Shown here: positions 18,821 through 26,701 of the stretch, one piece after another
How positions within the stretch are numbered: position 1 is the stretch's first letter
Layout: the number at the start of each line of letters is the position of its first letter
Assembly (NCBI RefSeq): GCF_022750635.1
Contig: NZ_JAJKBG010000001.1
Coordinates: 310,001 to 374,000 of the forward strand
DNA length: 64,000 bases
Direction of reading: 5' to 3'
Source: Brevundimonas pishanensis
Lineage (GTDB): Bacteria > Pseudomonadota > Alphaproteobacteria > Caulobacterales > Caulobacteraceae
Translations under genes and position numbers: made by a program
Notes under the pieces: model-generated
Databases searched by the model: none
Seen by the model: only the letters and a program-made list of their open reading frames with translations
What the model was told of the DNA's origin: nothing

Positions 18821-19855
18821 TTATTGCGCTCCGATACGCTTCAAGACTTGCTCGACATGCGCAATCGGCACGTCGGGCGTGATGCCGTGACCAAGGTTGA
18901 ACACCCAGGGCCCCTGCCCCCAGGCTTCCATCAACTGGTCGACACGTCGGTCCAGCTGATCCCCCCCGACCCGAAGCAACATGGGATCCAGCGCCCCTTG
19001 GATCGGTTTGATCTGCTGCACCCGCTTACCCACTTCCAGCGGACAGGCGGTGTCCAGCGCCACGGCGTCGACATCGCACTCGGCAGCATAGCGTTCGGCC
19101 AGAGCGGCTGATCCGCGCGGGAAACCCATCAGCGGTACAGTCACGCCCAGTTCGCGAGCGCGAGCGACCAGCTTCTGGTGGGGTTTCAGAACCAGCGTCT
19201 CGAACAGATCGTCGGGCAGGCCCTCGGCCCAGCTTTCGAAGATCTTGAGCACCATGGCCCCCGCATCCTGCTGCATCTTCAAATAATACGCGGTGCTTTC
19301 GATAAGTGCGTCCAATACGCCCTCGACCTTTTTCGGATCGGCATAGGCATAGGCGCGAGCCGCAGCGCGTTCGCCCTTACCGATGGTCCGGGCCTCTCCG
19401 TCCAGCATATAGGTCGCAACGGTCCAGGGAGCCCCTGCAAAGCCGATGAGCGTCTTGGACGGGTCCAACTGCGCACGGACCAATGAAAGGCTCTCACCGA
19501 CGCTTGAGAGGGCGTTACCGGCCTCTGGAGCCAGCGCCATCATCTGTTCCACCGAAGGCATAGCCCCCAGACGTGGACCTTCGCCGGCCTCGAACCAGAC
19601 CTTTTGGCCTAGTGCTCCCGGGATCAGCAGGATGTCCGCAAAGATGATCGCAGCGTCAAACCCGTAACGACGCATGGGCTGCATCGTCGCTTCGGCGGCC
19701 ATCTCCGGGTTCAGGCAGAACGAGATGAAGTCCGGCGCCTTGGCCCGCAGCTCACGATATTCGGGCAGGTGACGGCCTGCCTGACGCATGAACCATACGG
19801 GAGGACGCTCGGTTTTCTGGCCCTGAAGAGCCTGGATCATAAGAGGGGTGCTCAT
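18821..19855 (-). CDS. hemE: Uroporphyrinogen decarboxylase
   Basis: The 344-residue enzyme converts uroporphyrinogen III to coproporphyrinogen III. The N-terminal signature PPVWFMRQAGRHLPEYR and the GFAGAPWTVATYMLDG block near residue 138 identify it. I start at the ATG at 19855; a TTG two codons upstream is less likely. Its upstream region is the proposed replication origin, as in C. crescentus, where hemE promoters are part of the origin. It leads the hemE-hemH-hemJ series. Confidence 0.97.
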   Translation of the reverse strand: MSTPLMIQALQGQKTERPPVWFMRQAGRHLPEYRELRAKAPDFISFCLNPEMAAEATMQPMRRYGFDAAIIFADILLIPGALGQKVWFEAGEGPRLGAMPSVEQMMALAPEAGNALSSVGESLSLVRAQLDPSKTLIGFAGAPWTVATYMLDGEARTIGKGERAAARAYAYADPKKVEGVLDALIESTAYYLKMQQDAGAMVLKIFESWAEGLPDDLFETLVLKPHQKLVARARELGVTVPLMGFPRGSAALAERYAAECDVDAVALDTACPLEVGKRVQQIKPIQGALDPMLLRVGGDQLDRRVDQLMEAWGQGPWVFNLGHGITPDVPIAHVEQVLKRIGAQ

Positions 19856-20034
19856 GACCAAAGGCTTTAACGTTCCCCAAGCCCCAAGCTCAATCTCAAA
19901 TCGAAATTATAAAAATTAGAATTGGAAGTTGGAATTAGGGCGGGGGACGACGGGGACAGTTTTTCGTTGTCCCGTCGGTGGAAGATGTTTTCCTAGCCTC
20001 GGCGAGAACGATTCCAGCGGGGAGGATAGCCCTG

Positions 20035-20043
20035 TGTGGATAA
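20035..20043 (-). other. DnaA box (perfect)
   Basis: TGTGGATAA on the plus strand is the exact complement of the consensus TTATCCACA. Confidence 0.85.
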
Positions 20044-20087
20044 CGGGGAAAACCCGTGAAACACCCGATCCAATTGGGCTCTCCTCT

Positions 20088-20327
20088 GGGCGCCGTTGTG
20101 GGTGAGTCTTTGGGCGCCAAAATTGGACATCAAATGTTGCCCACAGCATGGGATAGATAACTGGCGCCCAATTTGACGAGCGGGGCGCCGTTCATGACTT
20201 TGGCGCCCGATCTTCATGGGCACCGTCGCTGGCACCACCGAACCCCCAATTCGGCGCCCAGAAATCGAAAAATGGCGCCTAGGGTTTTCCACATGGTCAG
20301 GGCGCCGTTTCGGCGGGTATGGGCGCC
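20088..20327. repeat. Cluster of nine GGCGCC palindromes in the origin
   Basis: GGCGCC starts at 20089, 20113, 20163, 20184, 20202, 20253, 20274, 20301 and 20322. Eight of the nine carry an extra G or C making GGGCGCC, oriented plus at five (1, 2, 4, 8, 9) and minus at three (3, 5, 6). Spacings are 24, 50, 21, 18, 51, 21, 27 and 21 bases, several close to whole helical turns. Three copies directly adjoin an AATTGG/CCAATT element. No known factor is assigned. Confidence 0.85.
20285..20293 (+). other. DnaA box (one mismatch)
   Basis: TTTTCCACA differs from TTATCCACA at one position. Weaker candidates with two mismatches are 20137-20145 (TTGCCCACA) and 20097-20105 on the minus strand. Confidence 0.6.
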
Positions 20328-20385
20328 ACGGCGCAAACGGGGCTAGAACAACGTCACCCGTCTTTTGGCCGCTCAAGGATGCCTT

Positions 20386-21255
20386 ATGAGCCCTGCCCGC
20401 CCACCCGGTTCATCGCGTATCGCGACCTATTTCCACGTCCATCTGGTGTCGGATTCCACCGGGGAGACGCTGAATGCGATGGCCAAGGCCGTGGTGGCCC
20501 GCTTTGATGGCGTCATCCCCATCGAGCACATCTACGCTCTGGTGCGCTCTGAAAAGCAGATGGAAGAGGTGCTGACCGAAGTGGCGGATGCGCCGGGCCT
20601 CGTGTTGCACACGGTGGTCGACCGCGACCTTCGCGAGCAGTTGGAGCGCGGATGCAAAAGCCTCGGCATCCCACAGATCGGTGCGCTGGACCCGTTGATT
20701 ATGGCGCTGTCGCATTATCTGGGCGCAGACGTTTCCACGCGTGTCGGGGCGCAGCACGCACTCGATACCGGCTATTTCAATCGTATGAGTGCGCTGGATT
20801 ACGCCATCGCCCACGATGACGGTCAGGGCTCGCTGCATGAGCTGGAAGAGGCCGACGTGGTTTTGTGCGGCGTCAGCCGGACATCCAAGACCCCGACCTG
20901 TATCTATCTGGCGCATCGCGGCATTCGCGCAGCCAATGTGCCTTTGGTGCCGGGATCCGAAGATGGATCACGGTTGGAGGGTTTGAAGAACCCGCTGGTG
21001 ATCGGCCTTACGGTGGCACCGGACCGACTGATCCAGATCCGTCGCAACCGTCTGGATAGCCTCAATCAAGGGCAAACCACCGACTATGTCGATCACGATG
21101 CCGTCCGTGCGGAAATCATCAAAGCGCGACGTGATTTCGAGCGTCGCGGCTGGCCAGTTATCGATGTGACCCGTCGTTCTGTCGAAGAAACGGCTGCGGC
21201 CATCGTCAATCTAGTGAATGCACGGCGCAATCGCCGCATTGGAGTACCTTCATGA
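20386..21255 (+). CDS. Pyruvate phosphate dikinase / PEP synthase regulatory protein (PPSR, DUF299)
   Basis: The 289-residue bifunctional kinase/pyrophosphorylase switches PPDK or PEP synthase by threonine phosphorylation. It shows the family opening FHVHLVSDSTGETLNAMAKAVVARF and the P-loop-like GVSRTSKTPTCIYLAHRG near residues 162-179. I start at the ATG 20386, which has AAGGA six bases upstream, instead of the earlier frame extension into the origin. It is the first gene right of the origin and overlaps maf by four bases (ATGA). Confidence 0.93.
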   Translation: MSPARPPGSSRIATYFHVHLVSDSTGETLNAMAKAVVARFDGVIPIEHIYALVRSEKQMEEVLTEVADAPGLVLHTVVDRDLREQLERGCKSLGIPQIGALDPLIMALSHYLGADVSTRVGAQHALDTGYFNRMSALDYAIAHDDGQGSLHELEEADVVLCGVSRTSKTPTCIYLAHRGIRAANVPLVPGSEDGSRLEGLKNPLVIGLTVAPDRLIQIRRNRLDSLNQGQTTDYVDHDAVRAEIIKARRDFERRGWPVIDVTRRSVEETAAAIVNLVNARRNRRIGVPS

Positions 21256-21842
21256 CCCCTGCCCGCTTTATTCTCGCTTCCAAGAGCGCGGCACGTCGCG
21301 AGGTTTTGACCAATGCGGGCGTGACGTTTGAAGTGCAGGTCGCGGGCGTGGACGAAGATGCCCTGAAGACGCCGGGCGTCGATCCGCGCCAGTTGGCTAT
21401 CGATCTGGCCAAGGCCAAGGCCTTAGCTGTCTCGGCACAACATCCGGATGCGGTGGTTTTGGGCGCCGACCAGACGCTCGCCTTTGACGGTGGTCTGGTG
21501 TCCAAGGCCCTTAATCTGGATCAGGCCAAGGCCCGTCTGGCGTCGATGCGCGGGCTGCCTCATCAGCTTCACTCAGGCGTAGCGCTGGCTCAAGGTGGCG
21601 AAATCCTCTGGGCCGATGCGGACACCGCCCACATGGTGGTGCGTGATTTCTCGGACGCCTTCCTTGATGCCTATATTGCGCATGAAGGCGACGAACTGTT
21701 GCACTGCGTCGGCTCCTATCGCCTCGAAGGCATGGGTTCCCAGTTGTTCGACAAGGTGGACGGCGACTATTTCACCGTTCTTGGCATGCCGTTGTGGCTG
21801 GTGCTGGACAAGCTGCGAGAGTTCAAGGTGTTGCCCGAATGA
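21252..21842 (+). CDS. Maf-family nucleotide pyrophosphatase
   Basis: The 196-residue product hydrolyses non-standard or modified nucleoside triphosphates and is linked to septum formation in some bacteria. The N-terminal ASKSAARREVL (Maf S-x-RR motif), GADQTL with the catalytic Asp near residue 76, and the YRLEGMGSQLFDKVDGDYF segment identify it. It overlaps PPSR upstream and aroE downstream by four bases each, so translation is coupled across the operon. Confidence 0.92.
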   Translation: MTPARFILASKSAARREVLTNAGVTFEVQVAGVDEDALKTPGVDPRQLAIDLAKAKALAVSAQHPDAVVLGADQTLAFDGGLVSKALNLDQAKARLASMRGLPHQLHSGVALAQGGEILWADADTAHMVVRDFSDAFLDAYIAHEGDELLHCVGSYRLEGMGSQLFDKVDGDYFTVLGMPLWLVLDKLREFKVLPE

Positions 21843-22663
21843 GCCGGATCAGTGGTCGCGTGGAACTCGCGGGCGTGGTCGGTCAGCCGATCGGGCATAG
21901 CCTTAGCCCCGCCATTCATAACGGTTGGCTGGAGGCGGCGGGCATCGATGGCACTTATGCAGCTTTTGGTCCGAAGGATGCTGTTGGATTTGAAGCTCTT
22001 CTCGCTGCTGGGCGCGCCGGCCTGATCACCGGCGTCAATGTCACGGCCCCTTTTAAAGAGCAGGCATTTGCCGCCTGCGATCAGGTGTCGGACGCTGCGC
22101 AGCTGGTGCGCTCTGCAAATATTCTGGTCTTTAAGGATGGCGCAATCCACGGAGATAGCTCCGACGGGCGCGGCGTTCTGAATGCCCTGACCGAACAGGC
22201 TTCCGCGTTGTCATTAGATGGCGCGAAGGTCGTCCTGTTGGGTGCCGGCGGTGCCAGTCGTGCAGCAGCGGGGGCACTTGTCGAGGCAGGGGCCAAGGTC
22301 TCCATCCTGAACCGGACCCGTGAACGGGCACAGGTACTGGCGGACGATATGGGCGGGCGCGTCGATGTGGCGGATACCGAGGCCGACACCTATGACGCCG
22401 ACCTTGTGATCAATGCCCTCAGCGTGCCGCCGACCTATAACCTGTCGCAGCTCAAAGCCGGGGCGGTGGTGATGGATATGACCTATCGCCCGCTGATCAC
22501 GCCCTTCCTTCAGGCCGCGCGGGATCGCGACCTGACCATCGTCGATGGCTTGGCCATGTTGATCGGGCAGGCCGTCCCTTCGTTCGAAGCCTTCTTTGGC
22601 CAAAGCCCCCCTTCGCTGGATATCCGCCGCACTGTGATGGATTTGCTCGGAGAAAAAGCATGA
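21839..22663 (+). CDS. aroE: Shikimate dehydrogenase
   Basis: The 274-residue enzyme reduces 3-dehydroshikimate with NADPH in aromatic amino-acid synthesis. Substrate-binding GHSLSPAIHN at about 17-26, the catalytic Lys in NVTAPFKEQAF near 67-77, and the NADPH motif LGAGGASRAAAGAL near residue 137 are present. The ATG at 21839 overlaps the maf stop codon; the frame extends into maf but no better start is there. Confidence 0.95.
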   Translation: MSRISGRVELAGVVGQPIGHSLSPAIHNGWLEAAGIDGTYAAFGPKDAVGFEALLAAGRAGLITGVNVTAPFKEQAFAACDQVSDAAQLVRSANILVFKDGAIHGDSSDGRGVLNALTEQASALSLDGAKVVLLGAGGASRAAAGALVEAGAKVSILNRTRERAQVLADDMGGRVDVADTEADTYDADLVINALSVPPTYNLSQLKAGAVVMDMTYRPLITPFLQAARDRDLTIVDGLAMLIGQAVPSFEAFFGQSPPSLDIRRTVMDLLGEKA

Positions 22664-23304
22664 TCATTCTGGGTCTGACGGGCGGCATTGGCATGGGCAA
22701 GTCCACCACCGCCAACTTCCTGCGCGAAGAAGGTGCGGTGGTTTGGGACGCGGACGCTGCTGTTCACCGTCTGTACGCCAAGGGCGGCGAGGCTGTTGCG
22801 GCGATTGCCGAGGCCTTCGGCGAAGACGTCATCGTTGATGGCGCAGTGGATCGCGCCAGACTGGCGGCGGTTCTAGGAAAAGAACACGCGCTATTTCAAA
22901 AGCTTGATAATATCGTGCACCCCATGGTGATCCACGATCGCATGCAGGCGCTGGAGTCCGCAAAGGCTCAAGGTGTCCGCCTGTTCGTGGTCGATATTCC
23001 GCTTTTGTTCGAAATTGGAGCGGACGCCCATGTCGTGGCGTCTATTCTGGCCTCTGCTCCTGCCGAGGTTCAGAAGGAACGCGTTTTGGCGCGCCCCGGC
23101 ATGACGCTGGAGCGTTTCGAGGCCATCATATCGCGACAGATGCCCGATGCCGAAAAACGCAAACGGGCCGACTTCATCGTCGAGACGGCGGAAGGATTTG
23201 AAGCCGCCCACGCCCGTGTGAAGCAGATCGTAGAAACGGTACTTGATCCGGACTGGAAACGCGCACCCAGAGGGGTTTCTTCCGACGTTCAATCGGGGCA
23301 ATAG
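22660..23304 (+). CDS. coaE: Dephospho-CoA kinase
   Basis: The 214-residue kinase performs the last step of coenzyme A synthesis. It has P-loop GLTGGIGMGKSTTANF at residues 5-20, a DADAAVHRLY motif, and the VVDIPLLFEIGA segment near 107-118. It overlaps aroE by four bases and is followed five bases later by dnaQ. Confidence 0.95.
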   Translation: MIILGLTGGIGMGKSTTANFLREEGAVVWDADAAVHRLYAKGGEAVAAIAEAFGEDVIVDGAVDRARLAAVLGKEHALFQKLDNIVHPMVIHDRMQALESAKAQGVRLFVVDIPLLFEIGADAHVVASILASAPAEVQKERVLARPGMTLERFEAIISRQMPDAEKRKRADFIVETAEGFEAAHARVKQIVETVLDPDWKRAPRGVSSDVQSGQ

Positions 23305-23309
23305 AAGTC

Positions 23310-24032
23310 ATGCGTGAAATCGTCCTCGATACCGAAACCACCGGCTTTGATCCCAAGTCGGGCGACCGCCTGATAGAAGTGGGCTGTATCGAGATCGTCG
23401 ACCTGTTGCCGACGGGCAGGACCTATCACTGCTATGTCAATCCCGAGCGTTCGATCCCTGCGGACGCTATCAAGGTTCACGGCATCACCGACGACATGGT
23501 CAAGGATGCGCCCATCTTCGCCAAGATGGCTGACGAGTTTCTCGATTTCATCGGCGATGCGCCGCTGATCGCGCACAACGCTGCGTTCGACCGGAACTTC
23601 ATCGACTGGGAGCTGTTGCTGGCGCACAAGCCGATCACCGGCGAGCCGCGCTGGATCGACACGCTGGCGATTGCGAAGTCCAAGTTTCCCGGTCAGCCCA
23701 ATACGCTGGATGCGCTGTGTAAGCGTTACAAGATTTCGCTGGCCGACCGGACCTATCACGGCGCTCTTATCGACGCCCGTCTGCTGGCCGAGGTTTATCT
23801 GGAGCTACGCGGTGGCAAGGAGCGGACGTTTGATCTGGGCGGTGGTGCCGTCAGCCAGACGGGCGTTCCGCTGGTGCAGGGACGCACTGACTACGGGCCA
23901 CGACCGCGACCCCTAGCCTCACGCCTGACACCGCAGGAAGACGCTGACCACCGCGCTTTCCTTGCCAAATGGGTAAAGGACCCTCTTTGGACCCGTTTCG
24001 GCGTGGAACCGGCCGCAAAGGAAGACGCCTAA
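23310..24032 (+). CDS. dnaQ: DNA polymerase III epsilon subunit (proofreading exonuclease)
   Basis: The 240-residue 3'-5' exonuclease carries Exo I (IVLDTETTGFDP, residues 4-15), Exo II (IAHNAAFDRNFI, about 88-99) and Exo III with the H-x4-D pair (YHGALIDARLLAEV, about 149-162), the DEDDh set. It proofreads for the replicative polymerase. It ends the PPSR-maf-aroE-coaE-dnaQ run, closed by a strong terminator. Confidence 0.96.
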   Translation: MREIVLDTETTGFDPKSGDRLIEVGCIEIVDLLPTGRTYHCYVNPERSIPADAIKVHGITDDMVKDAPIFAKMADEFLDFIGDAPLIAHNAAFDRNFIDWELLLAHKPITGEPRWIDTLAIAKSKFPGQPNTLDALCKRYKISLADRTYHGALIDARLLAEVYLELRGGKERTFDLGGGAVSQTGVPLVQGRTDYGPRPRPLASRLTPQEDADHRAFLAKWVKDPLWTRFGVEPAAKEDA

Positions 24033-24035
24033 CTA

Positions 24036-24066
24036 AAAGGCCCGCCGCGTGGTGCGGCGGGCCTTT
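24036..24066. terminator. Bidirectional terminator between dnaQ and secB
   Basis: A 13-bp perfect stem (24036-24048 with 24054-24066, loop GTGGT) with A-run and T-run flanks serves both convergent genes. Confidence 0.92.
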
Positions 24067-24088
24067 ATTATTGCTTGATCGCGAAAGA

Positions 24089-24613
24089 TCAGGCCTGACC
24101 GGTTTCGGCCGGAGCGCCTGCGATCTGCTGCTGGCGGGCCACATAGATGGCCGCAAAGTCGATCGGGTCGACCATGAACGGCGGGTAGAAACCACCGTCG
24201 GCGGTAGCCTGGGCGATGATCTGGCGCGCGAACGGGAACAGGTAGCGCGGGCATTCAATCAGCAGCATCGGCTCGATGTCTTGCGGTGCCACACCCGACA
24301 GGGCGAACAGACCACCGTAAACCAGCTCGACTTGGAAGACCGGCGACTGGTCTTCGGCCGAAGCCTTGACCGACAGCTTCAGTTCAACCTCGAACAGGCC
24401 GTCCGGACGACCGGCAGCGTTCATTTCCACGCCCATATCGATGGCAGGCTTGCCCTCGATGCGCAGGCTTTCCGGAGCCTTCGGGTTCTCGAACGACAGG
24501 TCGCGAACGTATTGGGTGAGGATGCGGAAGCCCGGACCTTGCGGCTGGCCGCCAGCCTGATCGGCTTGCGGGTTTTGGCCGTTGGCGTCGGCGGGCTGCG
24601 TTGCGTCAGTCAT
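24089..24613 (-). CDS. secB: Protein-export chaperone SecB
   Basis: The 174-residue tetrameric chaperone holds preproteins unfolded and passes them to SecA. The segments [19 protein letters not shown] near residues 31-49, [20 protein letters not shown] and [33 protein letters not shown] are family hallmarks. The first 28 residues are a hydrophilic Gln/Pro-rich tail. Placement beside dnaQ near the origin matches Caulobacter. Confidence 0.96.
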   Translation of the reverse strand: MTDATQPADANGQNPQADQAGGQPQGPGFRILTQYVRDLSFENPKAPESLRIEGKPAIDMGVEMNAAGRPDGLFEVELKLSVKASAEDQSPVFQVELVYGGLFALSGVAPQDIEPMLLIECPRYLFPFARQIIAQATADGGFYPPFMVDPIDFAAIYVARQQQIAGAPAETGQA

Positions 24614-24836
24614 TTCGAAAGGCCGTCTCTAAAAATGCGAAGTGCCCCGATCAGGGCAGGTTTGAGGCGTCGCGGTAGCACGTTGAGACTATCGGTCGCA
24701 ACGGTAGGTGAAACGACACAAGCCTGCTTTGCCTTGCGTCGGTCCTAATCGCCCCCTAATCACAAGATAACTTTGACGGCATCGACAGAGGTTTCGCCTG
24801 ATCGCAGGCGGGAATTCTCGGGGGTGTTGTCAGCAC

Positions 24837-24858
24837 GCCAAGGACAAATGACCTTGGC
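24837..24858. promoter_or_regulatory. Inverted repeat upstream of timA
   Basis: GCCAAGG (24837-24843) and CCTTGGC (24852-24858) are separated by eight bases, ending 26 bases before the timA start; a second repeat CGCCTG/CAGGCG lies at 24795-24810. They may be operators or leader hairpins of the 271-base secB-timA gap, in which I see no gene. Confidence 0.35.
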
Positions 24859-24884
24859 CGGATACACTAAGGAATGACGACGTC

Positions 24885-25523
24885 GTGACCTTCCAGATCG
24901 TGCTTTTCGCCGTCATCGCGGCGGTGCTTCTGTTCCAGCTTTATAACGTATTGGGCAAGAAGGTCGGGCGCCAGCCCGAGGACAACGCTAAAAAGGCCAA
25001 GGCCAAGGGCATGATCGTGACACCCGGTCTGCCCGGCTCGGTCGATCCCAAGACCACGGCAGTGCCGACGGTTGACCCCGCATTGGTCGCCGCTGTTGCC
25101 GGTCTAAAAGAGCGTGATCCGGCCTTTGATCCTGCGCGTTTCGTGGACGGAGCCCGCCAGGCCTATGAGACGATTGTGCGGGCCTATGCTCGTGGTGATC
25201 GCGAAGCCCTGCGTCCCCTGTTGACCGAGAAGGTCATGGGCTCGTTCGACGCCGGTATTACCCAGCGCGAGGCTACCGGTCAGACCGAGGCATTGGAACT
25301 GGTAGCTCCGCCGCGCGCCGATATTGAACTGGGCACTGTGGAAGGCGACGTTGCCAAGGCCCGCGTCCGCTTCCTCGCGGAAGTGCGCAATACGATTACG
25401 GCCGCTTCGGGTGAAACCCATGTCGAGGAGCGCCGCACGGCAGAGGTCTGGACCTTCGAGCGCCGCCTCGGGTCGCAAGACCCAAACTGGGCGCTTGCCA
25501 AGGTCGAGGCGGCTACGGCCTGA
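24885..25523 (+). CDS. Tim44/TimA family membrane-anchored protein
   Basis: The 212-residue protein has one N-terminal transmembrane helix (FQIVLFAVIAAVLLFQLYNVLG, about 3-24), a charged linker and a C-terminal Tim44-like domain (about 85-210, FVDGARQAYETIVRAYARGDREALRPLLT). Bacterial TimA proteins are proposed to act at the inner membrane in protein handling. The start is a GTG with AAGGAA upstream. Its stop overlaps the mltA start, so the two form an operon. Confidence 0.88.
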   Translation: MTFQIVLFAVIAAVLLFQLYNVLGKKVGRQPEDNAKKAKAKGMIVTPGLPGSVDPKTTAVPTVDPALVAAVAGLKERDPAFDPARFVDGARQAYETIVRAYARGDREALRPLLTEKVMGSFDAGITQREATGQTEALELVAPPRADIELGTVEGDVAKARVRFLAEVRNTITAASGETHVEERRTAEVWTFERRLGSQDPNWALAKVEAATA

Positions 25524-26695
25524 TGCAGATGACGGGCGGTATCAGTAGCGTTTCAGGTTTGCGTTTCAGGGCACTCGGCAAGGGAGCCATCGGATCTGCG
25601 CTGCTGATGCTGGCGGCGGCCTGCGCCTCTTCGCCCAAGGTGCCTACCCTGCCCTATCCGGGCCAACCAGTACCGCCTGTCTATTATCCGCCGGCAACCC
25701 AGCCGCCGGCACAGACGGGTCCTGTGCCTTATCCGGTCCCCCAGCCCTATGGCGTTGCGCTGGCCCAACTTCCGGGTTGGGACCACGAGGACCATCAGGC
25801 TGCGCTGAGGGTCTATGCCGAGGGCTGCGGAGTTCTTCGCACGCCCTATCAGGCCTGCCAGCAGGCTAAGGCCCTGATGGCCAGCTACCCGCACCCCTCC
25901 GCTGCGACGGCCAGATCGTTCCTCGAGCAATGGTTCGTCGCTATCGAAGTGCGAAACGAGGATGGCTCGAACGGGCTTTTGACGTCCTATTTCGCGCCTG
26001 AATATCCGGCCCGCACTGTACCGGACCAAGAATTCGACAGCCCCGTTCTCAGCCGCCCTGCCAACCTTGCGTCGGTGGGGGATCGCCGAGCTATCGAGGC
26101 TGGTTCGGCCCAGTCCCAAGCGCTGGCGTGGATGCGCGCCGAAGACCTGTTCTTCCTGCAAATCCAGGGCTCGGGTAATTTGACCTTCCCTGACGGGCGC
26201 AGGATGCGCGCGGCCTACGCTGCCGATAACGGCCAACGGTTCGTCGGTATTGCGCGTCCCATGGCCGAGCGCGGCCTGCTGCCCCAGAACGGTACTTCGG
26301 GAGACGCTATTCGGGGCTGGCTGGCGCAAAACCGAGGGCCCATTGCCCGCGAGGTCATGCAGCTCAATCCGCGCTACATCTTCTTTGCGGTCACGCCCGA
26401 TGACGGACGCGAAGCGGTAGGGGCGGCCAATATTCCCCTGCACGTAAGACGCTCTATCGCGGTTGATCCGTCCAAATGGTCCTATGGCGAGGCTGTATGG
26501 ATCGAGGCGGATGGCGGAAATCTTCGCGGCGCGCGTGGCAGCTATCGCGGTCTGATGATGGCATTGGACACCGGATCGGCCATCCGCGGTCAGGTACGCG
26601 CCGACCTCTATATGGGCACCGGCGATGCCGCAGGGGCCGAAGCGGGCACCGTCAGGCACCCGCTTCGTATGTGGCGACTGGCACCGCGCCAGTAG
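25523..26695 (+). CDS. mltA: Membrane-bound lytic murein transglycosylase A
   Basis: The 390-residue lipoprotein (LAAAC, Cys34 after an unusually long N-terminal region) has a Pro-rich linker, the MltA barrel domain (about 140-300, including LTSYFAPEY and FFLQIQGSGNLTFPDG) and the C-terminal 3D domain with the catalytic Asp region ALDTGSAIRGQVRADLYMG near 353-371. It cleaves peptidoglycan with formation of 1,6-anhydromuramic acid. The start overlaps the timA stop. In related genomes an Smr gene often follows; here it lies 30 kb away and a convergent herA-like gene follows after six bases. Confidence 0.93.
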   Translation: MQMTGGISSVSGLRFRALGKGAIGSALLMLAAACASSPKVPTLPYPGQPVPPVYYPPATQPPAQTGPVPYPVPQPYGVALAQLPGWDHEDHQAALRVYAEGCGVLRTPYQACQQAKALMASYPHPSAATARSFLEQWFVAIEVRNEDGSNGLLTSYFAPEYPARTVPDQEFDSPVLSRPANLASVGDRRAIEAGSAQSQALAWMRAEDLFFLQIQGSGNLTFPDGRRMRAAYAADNGQRFVGIARPMAERGLLPQNGTSGDAIRGWLAQNRGPIAREVMQLNPRYIFFAVTPDDGREAVGAANIPLHVRRSIAVDPSKWSYGEAVWIEADGGNLRGARGSYRGLMMALDTGSAIRGQVRADLYMGTGDAAGAEAGTVRHPLRMWRLAPRQ

Positions 26696-26701
26696 TCGGT
26701 T

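Larger units (their letters stand above)
19856..20385. other. oriC: Probable chromosomal replication origin (Cori-type)
   Basis: This 530-base non-coding gap lies between hemE and the PPSR gene, the exact place of Cori in C. crescentus, with genes pointing away on both sides. It holds an AT-rich stretch (about 19898-19936), an imperfect hairpin (19948-19958 with 19968-19977), one perfect DnaA box, several boxes with one or two mismatches, two GANTC sites that CcrM could methylate (20010-20014 and 20104-20108), CCAATT repeats and nine GGCGCC palindromes. I did not find a full CtrA site of the form TTAA-N7-TTAA, which Cori has. Small frames here are not credible genes. Confidence 0.88.

Noticed and set aside
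19916..20376. Short minus-strand frames (77 and 127 residues) in the hemE-PPSR gap
   Set aside because: They lie in the origin, contain the GGCGCC repeats, and their products are Arg/Pro/Gly-rich without family resemblance.
19856..20385. CtrA sites in the origin
   Set aside because: A TTAA half-site occurs at about 19867, but the partner at the required 7-base spacing is absent.
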